Positions 23,417-35,258 of a stretch of 64,000 nt of DNA are shown here, piece after piece (within the stretch, counting starts at the first letter, position 1; the number at the start of each line of letters is the position of its first letter). A program made the translations under genes and the position numbers. The stretch lies in contig OX485803.1 of assembly GCA_950295325.1 (NCBI GenBank), positions 69,083,554-69,147,553 of the forward strand, read 5' to 3'. The notes beneath the pieces were generated by a model. The model was given only the letters and a program-made list of their open reading frames with translations, had not been told where the DNA came from and searched no databases. This DNA is from Polytrichum commune (taxonomy: Eukaryota; Streptophyta; Polytrichopsida; Polytrichales; Polytrichaceae).

Positions 23417-24721
23417 TAGTGCTAATATATAACTCCATGCTACGACTGTGACGTTTGTTATACGACATAGTTTGGGTCCCATTTATCATAAAGAAAGACG
23501 TAATAAATGTGCATAAGTGATGGGATCCGCATATTTTTAAAGGTTCGTATGTGATCAATACTTTGGAACATGCAAGGGAGCCTTGGAGAACATTGTGAGC
23601 ATATTTCTCCAATACAAATGTTCCTTCACATTTATGAATTTTCATCATGTATACAACATGACATTTAATATTGAAATAAACAAATTTAAATGAAAACTCT
23701 CGATAGTACGACACCTTCTTGCATGACCAAAGTTGTCTTATTAAAGAGGGAGAACAATACGTTTCTTACTAAACTTAGGTAGATGCATTAATGTGCACTT
23801 TTCGTGTACATTGATTGACCTAAAATCTAATTTGTAGCATGTTGTACTCTTTCTCAAAGATTGTTTTATAATGTATGATTGCATTAGCTGATTTGGTGCT
23901 AATTTTTTAAGCTTTGAAGTCAATATTGAATGGCCCCCATCATTGGGCATAATTCACTGATTTTATATTGGTGCACGCTTGAGTTTTTAAAAAAAAATAA
24001 AATTAAGTGTTATAATAAAGACAAAAGCACGAGAACAATGGAGCATGGAACACTTAAACTTGTCTTTGTGTTATTATTGTTTATGAAAATATCAGTTAAA
24101 ATTTTGATTTTAAAAACATGTTTAACATTATGATTATGATGAAGCAGGTCATGTTAGTACAAATCGTGGCTCTTTTGAACATGAACAAAGAGCCATTTTA
24201 ACACAAAAAGAGCCATTTTAACTAGTGTTTAACTATGTGGTAATTTCTTCTCTCCCTCTCACATTGGTAATACCTGGGAAGGTGGCTCACATCTAGATCT
24301 AAACTAGATTTACAAAATCTTTAAAATTAAAACAAAGATTGAACATTCCTTCATGGATATTCAATAATAAACATGAAATCTAGTGTGTAAGCTTTAATGA
24401 GTAGCCAAAAATATAATGAAAACTTTACGGACCTTGTGCATGGCCAACAAAATAGCAAGACGGTACTACGGCCCACAAGAATGTGATTATAATGTACAAG
24501 ATTAATAACACAAATTTAGTGGTGGCCTATATGATAAAATGGCTCAATGGCAATCCAAAATGAGCGTGGTCCGGACAACACAATTAAGCATTGTGTTCAT
24601 TCCACGTGTACAAAAGAGCCATGATCTCTACTAGTGTCATGTTTGTCATCGAAAGGTGGGAGTAGTAGAGAGGCTCTTCAATTTATGTTTGCTTCTTTTG
24701 GAAGTTGATGTACGAACACAA
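23417..24721. other. Intergenic, no gene
   Basis: Very AT-rich. Around 24170-24230 a phrase AAAGAGCCATTTTAAC is repeated. No recognisable coding sequence. Confidence 0.45.
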
Positions 24722-25215
24722 TGTATCGTATTTAGCATCATTTACTCAATTTTGAAGTGTATGCTAGGTTACACTAATGATCAACAACTTTATCATTAGT
24801 GTCACCTCATGACATTTGGCATTCAAGTGCATTTACTGATATCTTAGCATGAGTATGTTCAATAATGTTATGAGGTGTGTGCCTTGGTTGCACAATGATA
24901 TACAAGTTGACTAAAGTGTACACTACCGGTAATGGCACTTGACATTAGTATGCTCAAGAATATCTTCCTTTTGCATACTAATATGTAAACACATGACACG
25001 GCCATTATATGCTCAATATAAACTATCTTCTCGAGTATCCCAACATGCTACGCTAGATGTCATAATGTAAATTAATGTTTACTTTGAAAAGTTACTTATG
25101 TTGGCAAATAATATCATGTTGACAATTAGTGAACGTGACACTTTGAGACCTCTGGGCATCTTGTTTAGTTGTTTTCCAAGTGATGTAAGTGACACCAAAT
25201 ACCATAAACTAAAAT
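24722..25215 (-). mobile_element. TA-type element, 0.5 kb family, inverted copy
   Basis: Read on minus, this matches the full copy at 22881. It shares TTATGGTATTTGGTGTCAC at one end, the block about TTACTTATGTTGGCAAATA, the two TATG(C/T)A...TACTAAT units, and CACTAATGATAAAGTTG near the other end. The termini are more degraded, so the boundaries are approximate. Confidence 0.6.
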
Positions 25216-26041
25216 TGAAGTAGACCCCCCCCCCTCTTTTGGAATTCTTATTGTGCTTAAAGTGGATCCTTCCAAAACATGCAAGATTTTTTACTGTTCA
25301 CAAAAAAAACTTACTTATGCGACAAAATTTTATACTCTTGGCAATATATTCTTTGTAAATAATACATATGTTAATCAATGAACTATTCAACAACTTGTAC
25401 TTGACATCTTATGTGCTTTGCGGATGTGTGTAATATAGCTCATAGGCATGCCAATAGGAAACACTCTAGCCAAAGGTAGCCTTCGTGAGGTGTAACATAT
25501 ACCTTGATGGATGCAAACCCCCACAAAGACATTCTTTAGGTGTTTGGCTCATCTATGTTGGAAAACCCCACCATAGTTGGGTAGATTATTATAGGTGAAC
25601 TTTGGCACACTAACACGACATGGAGAATGTAACTTGGATCACCTTGGTGGGAACCACAAGTCTCAACCACTAAACTCAAGGCTTGATGCTCTGGCTCCTT
25701 GCAAGAGTCCTCCATCGAGAGAGGTGTGTCCCCTTAGCCTTTTATTCATGAATACATTTTGATCCAATGTCTTATCTTAATTCATCATGACATATTTTAA
25801 ATTGTATGAACATTGTCATGGAGAAAGGGTCACAACCTCAAGTCAATCTCGATGTTTTATAATGTTATGTATAATGGGCAATGATAACCCCGTACTTGAT
25901 ACTAGGAGCTACATGGAGTTGAATGTGTCACATATGCTAGTATGCACAGATTTGTGATTGTTCGAGTAAGAATGGCATCAATCATTAAGATCACGAGTTA
26001 TTGGTTTCAAGCACTATTCATTGTATTAGTACATGCTATTC

Positions 26042-26081
<40 letters not shown>

Positions 26082-26807
26082 CTGTTTGTTTGACACAAAT
26101 GGAACATAATGAATTTCAAGAAGAAAGATAGATCTATTTGAAAGGGGGAAACCCCGAAAACCAATCCCCCCCAAGAAAAAGTAAGTAATAATCCCTACCG
26201 TGACATGACCTTGAATATTCCAAGTAACGGACAAATTGCTTCATTGAGATATCAATTCCTTACCACAACATAGAAAATCAAAAGCTCTTTAAAATGCTTT
26301 GTTGGGCAACCTAAAAAGGGGGTGGGGTGGGGGGTGTTATGGTCAAGCATGCATGGTCTAACAAAACATTCCAAGTAGCTTGGATAGACTTTTTGAATTG
26401 GCCAAACTCTATAGTTGAAGTTTTGAATCGGTCGTTCCTTTCTCCCCGAAATTAAAACGATCCACACGATGGAGTTGTGATGCAAGTGGAGCCAACCCCT
26501 GTTAAACTTTCCAAACAACATTGGCTTTGTATCTCCAAACTCTAAGTTGGGCAAGTAGGCACTCAATTTTTCAAGATTACCATTCGGCAAGAGCACAATC
26601 ACCTCGAATATAAGAGTTTGCCATTGGGATTTGAAATCTCGCAATATGATGAAACAAGTAACATGTATACACGAGTATGTGACAACTAATCATGTTAGAT
26701 GATTGGACTCCGGAATTGGCGTCAAAGGCCTTGAAATGTTCTACTCCATGAGATTCGACGGAACATAATCCACACATCAACACATAGGGCACTCATTTTT
26801 ACTATTC
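25216..26807. other. Intergenic, no confident gene
   Basis: A (TG)n tract of about 16 units lies at 26043-26074. A 130-codon minus-strand frame at 26252-26644 lacks recognisable motifs and good codon texture, so I do not call it a gene. The rest is AT-rich. Confidence 0.4.
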
Positions 26808-26918
26808 ATAACATTATTCAGATCCATAACAGTGTTATGTGGGACCGACAATACTCCCCACAAAATATTCCTGAATGTTTCCCACATTCATATTGTTATA
26901 GATCTGAATAATGTCATG
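26808..26918. mobile_element. Hairpin MITE remnant
   Basis: CATAACATTATTCAGATCCA at the left is the inverted match of TAGATCTGAATAATGTCATG at the right, and similarity runs inward through TGTGGGA. The terminal CATAACATTATTCA is identical to the MITE at 22245, so this looks like a relative. No clear target duplication remains. Confidence 0.6.
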
Positions 26919-27959
26919 TCGCACCTTGATTCACAAGATATGCGTTTACATGGACGCCACTAACGCCAAGTGAAGTAGAATAGTCAATATAAGCAGCTCG
27001 GTACTATACGGTGGATTTCTCAATCAATGAAATAGTAAGAGATCCGTTTGGAGAGATGTAAACTACTAAGTCAATAATATGCCTTGTTTTTCATACATTA
27101 CTGTCACTCCTGAGCTGTAAGTTATCAACAGGGAGTTGTGAATAAACTACCAAGAAATAAAGTGTGTTTACAGTAAAAAAAAAAACTACGACTTCAATAG
27201 CGATGTAGCTAGCTAAGAGCTGAGCCTCACCGTGTCCTCAAAATCAGCAGAGGAATCCATGATCATGGAAACAGCAAACACATAAAATACTTACACATTT
27301 TGAACACCAACAGTCCACTTGCACTTCCCGGCCACCCAAATAAGAGACCTATCTATATATATATTTAGAGAGAGAGAGATATATAGATACTAAAGCCGTA
27401 GAAAGCCTCAAGCGGACGAGAAACCTCCGAGATGTGGCTTCATATTTACCTCTCTTTTGTGCAAAGTGTGGTGGGGAGGGTGGGACCCTAAATAGGTGTG
27501 GCCAAGTGAGGGACTATGTAACCTTTGGTGGTCGAGGCCTTCAAAACATGAAGCCAATTCACACGAAATTTCGACTCAGGTCAAGAAAGGAGGAAGCGTT
27601 GACATGGTTTCTAGGAAGCAAATTGTGTTTTTATTTGTGTCCAACCCAATTTTCTTTCTTTAGGTCGTGTCAGTTCTTTCTTTAATGCATTGTAATATAA
27701 TTTTACCTCATTAGAGTATGAATTTCAAAGAATGGCTTTGACTTCATCATGTTTAGGCCTTGGGGTCGATTTAATAGTTTAGACCAATCACATGCAAGGA
27801 TTTACACATGTCATAGTTTAAAATTGACCTTGACTCATGTAAAGCGGCCTTTATTTTCAAGCTCTGCATGCCGACAACCTTTCAATGAAATAAAACCAAT
27901 TTTAAAGTTCCGGAAATCATAAGGCTTGTGGAGACTAGAAGTACATTAGGATTGTGTCA
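26919..27959. other. Intergenic, no gene
   Basis: Holds a (TA)n/(GA)n mixed tract near 27353-27388 and short open frames without motifs. Confidence 0.4.
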
Positions 27960-28260
27960 AGCTGGCTAATTCCCTAATGTGGCAAAGTGTGGTGGCCTCT
28001 GTAAGATAAGACAACGTCGACTTGATGGTCCAATTGAGAGAAAGACTTGAGACTCCCTAACACTACATTCTCATATAGTGATTGAAACTTCTCTTTAATG
28101 GAGTGCATTAACTCATCTCCAATCTGGAATACATATTCAACTATAGGTTGGAATGCCAACAAAAAGAACTAGAGGATTTTTGTGTGCCGTACAATTTGGC
28201 TATGAAGGCAACACTCTCCTCCCTTTGCATATCATGACCAACAATTAACCACAAATTCTG
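27960..28260 (-). pseudogene. LINE reverse transcriptase C-terminal relic, copy 1
   Basis: The minus strand reads ENVVLGSLKSFSQLDHQ and upstream a broken version of the zinc-binding tail found after plant LINE reverse transcriptases. The same phrase occurs in the relic at 31742-32040, which preserves more of the diagnostic region. Stops and frame changes show that it is dead. The family label rests on the other copy. Confidence 0.5.
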
Positions 28261-29194
28261 ATGAGATTGTCCCCAATCAAACATAGAATTCATCATCAAT
28301 GCTCAACTTTCAATAATTTGGAAGCATCCCTTGTGAACAAGTAGAGTTTTACAAGAGGGTGTAAACACGATAAAACGCCTTATAGCTTATTTTCCACTTC
28401 CCATTTTTCAGTCTTTTAGTTAATCAACTTGTTTTGACACTAGAAGCAAAAATCAGTAAAGCTCCCCATTCATCATAGCTGAATTGCTAAAACAAAAATA
28501 ATCATAGGGAACAGGAATTTTTGCTCCTCCTTCCCCTCCCCTGACGGTATGGAGCTCTTATAAAATAAAATCCATTGTGAATTATGCACATGGACCCAAC
28601 GCTGATGGACTTCTTTACGTGTTGGTCGAGGAAGAGGAAGAGAATGTGTCAAAAAGGGAGGCAATTGACTTACTTTGAAAGCTTGGTAAAACATGTTCAG
28701 TTGGTCACATGCATGGACTAGTGTTTTTTATATATATAATTTTAAGAAATATAATTTAAAAAAAATATTTAATAAAAAAATCTCTAGTGCTTTGATCTTT
28801 GAGAAGTAACATGAATTATTGGTGTTCGTTTTGGACAACATGGCTAACCAAGTGTTACCTCCCAATAGAAAAGTGAGCACCATGATATTAGAATATAATG
28901 GGTTCACATGTATTGTGATTTTAATCAATCCAAGTAGTGCCATTTGCTATGGGGGATATAGACTTGCGAAACATTTAGTGCATTTACTCTCAAGTAGTTA
29001 AAGAGATGATGTGAATAAACGATGTTAGATTCCATACTCTTATTTGCAAATATATGATTGTAGCAAGTAGCTATACACCCGCCTCTTTGAGTTGGGCCCC
29101 TACCATTATTACCAAGGTGAAGGGTGGTCTAAGTAAAACTCGACCTCCGTATGTTTGTGGTGGATTCATCTCAAGTATGTCTGGATCAATATTT
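28261..29194. other. Intergenic, no gene
   Basis: AT-rich, including a poly-A/T-rich block at 28728-28785. No motif-bearing open frame. Confidence 0.4.
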
Positions 29195-29720
29195 TGCTAA
29201 AGTCTTTAATTTCAACTAGTTATTTCTCAAACTCAACCGGTTCATTTGCAACTAGAGTAGACAAATCCATTTCCAACACCCCAACATTAATATATATGGT
29301 TGTCTAAAGTTGTGAACTTCCACACATGTGGTCGTCATTTTCTAATGTGATGGATTAAGTCACGAAGAATTATACATGTAGCCATTTCATTTGGCGTGAG
29401 AAAAAAGTAACTTAAAAGGGGATGGATTTGGGTTCCTTGAAAAGGGCATTAATTATCCTCAAGTTTTCATCCCCGAATATTGGAAATAGGTGAACTTATG
29501 TTGTGAATATGAGCTGGGAGAGTATATTGTCTTTGGAAAAACTATAGAAATCTCAGAACTTAAAAATAAATTGTGATTTTTTTGTTAAATGTTGTGATAT
29601 CAGTTTCCATAGGTCTGGCGGGAAATCACTCGTGTATCCCACATGTACAACACTTTTGTGAAATTGCTTAAGTTATCGGAAGTGGGTATGTCTAATTTGT
29701 CTAATGTTCAAGAGTGAAGC
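29195..29720 (+). repeat. Dispersed repeat (about 0.5 kb), partner inverted at 50080-50760
   Basis: It contains TTTCTCAAACTCAACCGGTT, CTAAAGTTGTGAACTTCCAC, GGATTTGGGTTCCTTG and AAATTGCTTAAGTT, in that order. The minus strand of 50080-50760 has the same series with substitutions and indels. The first block links it to the CCGGTT repeats at 17750. Class unknown; non-coding. Confidence 0.65.
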
Positions 29721-30042
29721 CCTCATATGAGTTTCATTTTGAAGGGCTCTCAAATTCCAGCCCTTCATCAAATCCAAGACGTCAATCTAAGAATATATAA
29801 ATGAAAAAAAAACTCAAATATGAACTTGTGCATGAGTTATATGGTACATGTTTCTAGTACAATGTAAAGAATTAAGAATCAACCATCTAACTCCATTTCT
29901 TGTAGTGACAATGCCCTACGCTTGTTGGTTATTGTGGTGGGCACATTATATTGAGGACTTCAAGTGACGCCTTCATTTTCAATTTGGGGTTGCATTTTGA
30001 AGGGTTATTTTGAGAGAGGTATATCTCAAACCGTGGACAACT
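29721..30042. other. Intergenic, no gene
   Basis: Nothing recognised beyond AT-rich sequence. Confidence 0.4.
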
Positions 30043-30850
30043 GCCAAAATAACTATAGTTAACTAGTTTTTTTTCAATACATTTTATGGAACAACTATAC
30101 TTAACTAGAAAAATTTCAAACCAGTTTGAATAACAACCAAGGTTAATTGGAAAAATTTAAGACCATATTCAAGAACAACTATAGTTAACTAGAAACATTC
30201 CAAGCATTATTATATATTCAAAGAAGTTTGCCTCTTGATTTGCTTCAGTTGAGGGTCTTTAATATACTTGGGCCATTGAGGATCATCAAGAAACGCCTTT
30301 ATACGATCACTCACAGTGTTGGGCTCTGGAATGACCTCCATGTACACCACCAACACAAATAACACACTACACTAAATAGGATATTTAATGTTTGATTATA
30401 TTTAATGTTGTTACCACCCTACCCTGCTCAACACCGATTTTTAATTTTTTTTGACCATTAGTGCTAGAAGATATTTGAAGACATGTTGGAATTCTTCTTT
30501 AATCATTTTTTTCCCATCTCCCTACTAACACTAAATTCAAACATGTAACTTCCACATATTACCATAGTTGATATTTAGTGTTTGAGTTCACATTTAATGT
30601 GACTTACTTTCATAGGGTTATTGGCGTTTAGTGTATGCGTTTGTATTTAGTGTATCAAACACTAAATATTTTATTTAGTGTAGTGACACTACAACACTAC
30701 AACATAATTCCGTGGACAGGTTGCGCTCAACTTTAGTTAACTAGATATAATTATAGTTAACTAGATTTTTTGGTAGACCAAATGTAAAACAACTATAATT
30801 AACTATATTATTTGGCTGGTCAAATCGCAAACAACTATAGTTACGAAAGG
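30043..30850 (+). repeat. Degenerate TAGTTAACTAG satellite-like repeats in two blocks
   Basis: Units of about 43 bp with core AACAACTATAGTTAACTAGA occur four times at 30043-30215 and again, more diverged, at 30720-30850. The intervening 0.5 kb includes the TA-flanked MITE at 30370-30680. The core is palindromic (TAGTTAACTA). Confidence 0.65.
30370..30680. mobile_element. TA-flanked MITE, 311 bp, CACTAAAT ends
   Basis: The ends CACTAAATAGGATATTTAAT and the inverted CACTAAATAAAATATTTAGT continue to TGTTTGA on both sides. TA flanks both ends (30368-30369 and 30681-30682). The outer 20 bp resembles the 370 bp family, but the interior differs. Confidence 0.7.
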
Positions 30851-31255
30851 CAACTAGTTAACTAATAATTGAATTAGTCGGTTAGTTGTCCAAGGTCTAG
30901 TATATTTTGAAGGGCCAAATCGCATTTGAAGGGCATTGAAGGCTTCAGTCTTGAACAGTGGCTCTGGTTCTCCCGTTCATTGGTCTGCATTTGAACATTG
31001 GAGGTAATGTTGAAAATTAGTATGAACTATACATAGGAAGAGCTAGTCTACCTAGTAGTTGCTCACTTTAGGAAGTTCTGGAGGGAGGGAGTTGACCAGG
31101 ACCCTCCAGACAGATTCCAGTTGGCTGCCATGGAGATACATATTTGAACTTCCAAGCCATCGAACTTTAAAGTTAACAGTTCTGACTAGGTGTTATGTGT
31201 GCTTTTAGGCATGTATTTCTAGGGTTTCCTCCAAAATACGTCGCAACTTAATTAT
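30851..31255. other. Intergenic, no gene
   Basis: Nothing recognised. Confidence 0.4.
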
Positions 31256-31556
31256 GCCTTGCCCCCACACAATAGGCGGGCATATATAGCCAGTAGATGG
31301 TTGATTTGGGCGAACCAACCCATACACTCGTTCCTTGTAGGATGCCTAAACCCTTGCCTCCAAGGAACCATTGTACGGGTCGGTTCGCCCCAACCGTAGA
31401 TGGCTCCCACCAATACGGATGACTTTTTTTTGTCACTTTTAGACAAGTAAAATTTCATGAGGGTACATCGAGTCGCTGATTAAAGATGATAAAAAAGTCA
31501 CCCATACTAGTGAGAGGTGTCTGTTGGCTATGCCCACCGGTATGTGTGGGCATGGT
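31256..31556. mobile_element. Long-TIR MITE, 'GCCCACAC' family, carrying a nested hairpin MITE
   Basis: The right arm read on minus, from ATGCCCACACATACCGG to GGGTGACTTTTTT, is the inverted match of the left arm. This holds only when the hairpin MITE at 31302-31395 is skipped: the left arm reads TTGCCCCCACACAATAGGCGG up to GTAGATGG and resumes at CTCCCACCAATACGG. The element is thus an older insertion interrupted by a younger one. Confidence 0.7.
31302..31395. mobile_element. Hairpin MITE, second copy, nested; 8-9 bp target duplication
   Basis: It has the same 83 bp hairpin core as at 6432-6514 (GGGCGAACCAACCCATACAC and GTCGGTTCGCCC). It is flanked by GTAGATGG at 31293-31300 and 31396-31403. 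The differing target duplications of the two copies show independent insertions. Confidence 0.75.
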
Positions 31557-31741
31557 ACTAGTTTACCCATTGTCATGGTCCCATTGTCATGGTCCCATTG
31601 AACTTGAGCAAAATAAGACCATGCTCATAATTAGATTTGGAAGCCCCGTGGATGGAGCGAGCGAAATCATTCATCCAATATGAATGAAATGAACTTGATT
31701 ATAAAGTTCGTGAAGTCGAAAGGTTTATAGGATTAAAAGAC

Positions 31742-32040
31742 ATCATGATGGTGTCAAAATGGAAAATTTCTCTAGTGTGGTGGAGTGTTCCGTGAGATAG
31801 AAGCTAATATTAGGTTGATGGTCTAATTGAAAGAAAGACTTGAGACTTCCTAACACTACATTCTCCAATAGTAGTTGAAATTTATCTCCAATGAAATTAT
31901 ACAGGGGACACCTCCAACACAAAATGTGCCTCACTTTCAATTGCATTATAAAAACAGAATTGACATACCATAATATCTTTAGAAATAGGCATAGTCAACC
32001 ACCGTCCAATTTCAATGGCAAGTCTATGATTTGAAGTACA
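31742..32040 (-). pseudogene. LINE reverse transcriptase C-terminal relic, copy 2
   Basis: On minus, HRLAIEIGRWLTMPISKDIM is followed by CQFC, then ESEAHFVL and, after one frame change, CPLYNFIGDKF and ENVVLGSLKSFFQLDHQ. The order C-x2-C, H, C-P-L-Y is the zinc-binding tail typical of the C-terminus of plant LINE reverse transcriptases. The frameshift and missing catalytic core make it a dead fragment. Confidence 0.65.
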
Positions 32041-35000
32041 GTGACGTGTCCATGATAAGTGTCACGAAACAAAAGAAAACCTGTTGAACCGTATTAAAAG
32101 AATACAATGCAAAAAATCAGGAGACGACTCCACCACTAAAAGTGACATTTAGGTTTCTAGTACGTGGTGACAAAATAAAGTCATCGTACTTCTACGTACA
32201 TTTAACTCAATCTCTACTTGCCGTATTGCGCAGAGCTTTGTTGGTGCCATGTTTGTCATATATATTCTGAGACTGACCAAATAGGGAAGCATATATAACT
32301 TCCTTCCAGGTTCATTCATCACTTAGAACCTGCTCCACAACTGCTTTCGAGATCCACGTTGTGGACTTCCATGCACAAGCCTCGTGATGATTGATCATCA
32401 GTGCAATTACATGCAAATTCGTGACACAAGGCCAGAAGCAGCTACATGTAGAGGGAGTGACAACTGGATGGGTTTGAGCTTTGAATCTCGCCACTTTTGT
32501 TGCAGGCAGGTCATGTCCAGTGGGGGGTCGATTAGCTGCACTCATTTATGGTGGGGAAAAACAAATGAGTACATTAAATACCTTGTAGTAAGTAGTGAAG
32601 CCTGTGAAGGAGAGGTACGTAGCATGTGTTATCGCTAAAGAAAGGTTGCTTAATCGGTCATTGCCATGTAGGCAGGCTCCGGAAATCGGGTCATGCTTGC
32701 AGAAGGTTGCCAGGTTGCATATGCCTGTTTTAATTGTTGTTTTGTTTTGTTTTGTTTTGAAGGGCGTGCACATCTATGTAAAACCTGCCGTGGAGAGTTG
32801 GGTCCCAGGTGTTTTGCTGACCTTCCCGGTCCAGACCAGCCCGGAAACCTGCCTCTCATGATCCCACGAATCACTTTTACAAGTTAAAGGCGGAAGTGTA
32901 GTACCATCATGATCATCGCACAAGGCTCGCAGGATGACTCTCAGCCGGAGGTTCACATGAAATCGTGTCCACCCTGCAGGGCGGCATTTGGAGTGCATTT
33001 GTATTCGGAGCTAGCTAGTCGACTAGCCGAGAAGGGTTAGATCATCTGGCAATGTGGTATTAGGTTACTCAAAGTATTGATATCAGTTTGAAATCGAGCG
33101 AGCGAACGATCGATCGATTGAGAGAGACATCGAGGAAGGAAAATGATCTGGAGTTGAGGTGGTGCACCGATATTCTGCATTTGTAAGTATTCCTGGATCG
33201 GAAATGGCGTTGTGTGGCACGCGGTTTATATTTACCCACACATAGCCTATATCCGGTAAGTTGCCAGTTGCTTCACTCGTCTCCCGACATTTCGCATCCC
33301 TCCGTCCTCGCCACGCTTAACGTAGATCTGAGATCTGAGTCACTTCAGGACATGATGTATTGTTGCAAGGGTATTTCGTTGTAATGTAGACAGTGGTCCA
33401 CTATCTCTACCAGGAACACCAATGTACCAAGGAGAAGTTACGATCTTCACATTATTGTGCATACACTTCTGTAAAAACACTAGAATGTGAAGTCAGAGAG
33501 GCGAAGCCAGTGCTGACCTTCATTGTCAGGTCGTCACGAGGTCACCGCATCATGATGCAATCGTGTTCAATGCCTCAACTTCTGTGCGCAATGTGTACAA
33601 GAGGACGAACCCGCATTCAAACGTCCTTTTGGGGGTGCTAGAGTAGTGAAACTAGGCGACTGCTAGAGAGAGTGACAGAAGGGAGAGAGTGAGAGAGATT
33701 GGTGATGGTGACGAGATTAGTCTAATTTTTTTTAGCGTACTGGTTAAAGTGTATTTCGCCTTGTCTCTTTTAGAAAAGCATATGGAATAATTTTTCTGCA
33801 ACTTCATAGGTTTTTGTGAGTGTTACCAGGATAGCCTCCGTAAGCTGGACTCTGACCTTGTTTCTCTATCAAACACCAGGTTCAGATGCTCTCTTAGTTC
33901 CCGTCCCGGATGGCTCAAGTGGATTGGTCGAAATGCATCATCAAGCAGGCGCCTGTCCTGTGGATGCTAGGATACGAAGTCGATTTTTGAGGACCTTTTC
34001 GGCCTAGACGGGTTGCAACCCCCAATCTGCACCACGTTGCACGCTGGACTTCATATTCAGAGTGTTTGACAGATAACATCACCTGTGCACGCATGACAGG
34101 GTGTTGGAACGATCGGAGAGACTTGCTTCTGGTTTTCACATAATTTTGCGAAGAATTACAATTGATTGCAGCTGCAGGTGATGAGAAGCAAAGGACCACC
34201 TAAATGTAATGTCGCCCACCGCATGAAGGTTCGACCTTCAGGCGATTTGCCAGGATCCGCATTCTTTTTCCCCAAGGAAAATTCCTGTAAGGCTTCTTCC
34301 ACTTAGCCTTTTGGCATTTGAGAGATTCATCCTCTTGACTTAAGAACAGTAGCTAGCTTAATTGGGGCTAGAGATCAGGCTTTGAGTCTTAAAGGGCTTG
34401 ATATTTGCGGTTTCCATTTGATTGCCAATTCAGAAACTCTACTTCTGGTGTTTGGCCTATGCATGCGAGTAGATTTTTTCTTAGCTGAGTGGCAACATGA
34501 AGGGAATGCGGGTACGGTGAACTTAAATTGGCAATAATCTCTTCCTGGAGCGTGTAAATCTCTGTCTCCGAGATTTCCAGATCCCTGGGTGCACACGTGC
34601 GCCCCCGCTGTCTGCTCTCATTACACAATCAATAATGAATCAGCTGTGCCTCCATTGTTCCGGGCACCTTCCTCTTTTCCTCGAGGACATCCTGGTTAAT
34701 CTCATGTGCCCCTCTTACAAGAATAACTACATATAGAACACTAGAATTTGAACAAACTAGAATTCTAGTCCAAGAGATCCAGTTGAGGATCATCTATACA
34801 GATTCTAATACATCGTGTGCGTACTTCCGAGACCTTTCATGAATTTCCCAATTTTCGTGAACTTACAAATGAGTCATCCACACATTTCTGCGGGTGAAGA
34901 ACCCATGTAGGACAGTGTCGATCTCATGTAAAGGTGAATCTTTCCAAAATGCATATTGGCCCATCCAAATTCAAACATTCAAGTTGATATAACACCTGAA

Positions 35001-35258
35001 ACCGGGTTTTGAGAGAAGGGACATGTCTAAGCTTCCAGTGGGCTTGGGGTATAGAGGTTTTCTGCGTGCCCAGTGATGGAATTATACTCCAAATAAATGT
35101 CAAGTTGTGTAGGTCATAAGTTTTACCCTTGAATTATTGGAATTTTAGTGTTGTGCACTGAAATTCGGCATGGCAAATGGTGGTGACGGAATCTGTGGCA
35201 CTGTCTAACTTTTGCAACCATTAGTGTATTATTTACAGGAGGTAAGTATTAATTGGAA
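32041..35258 (+). promoter_or_regulatory. Upstream region of fucosyltransferase B, no recognisable gene
   Basis: The composition is less AT-rich than the desert to the left, without MITEs, so part of it is probably promoter and 5' leader. A (TTTTG)n tract lies near 32738-32760. Just before the start codon, ATTTACAG/GAG/GTAAGTATT puts a good acceptor three bases from a strong donor. The open frames here (for example 32595-32861 and 33393-33641) carry no motif I recognise. Confidence 0.35.

Noticed and set aside
26252..26644. 130-codon minus-strand frame
   Set aside because: No family motif, no splice context and unremarkable composition; could be a decayed element, so not called.
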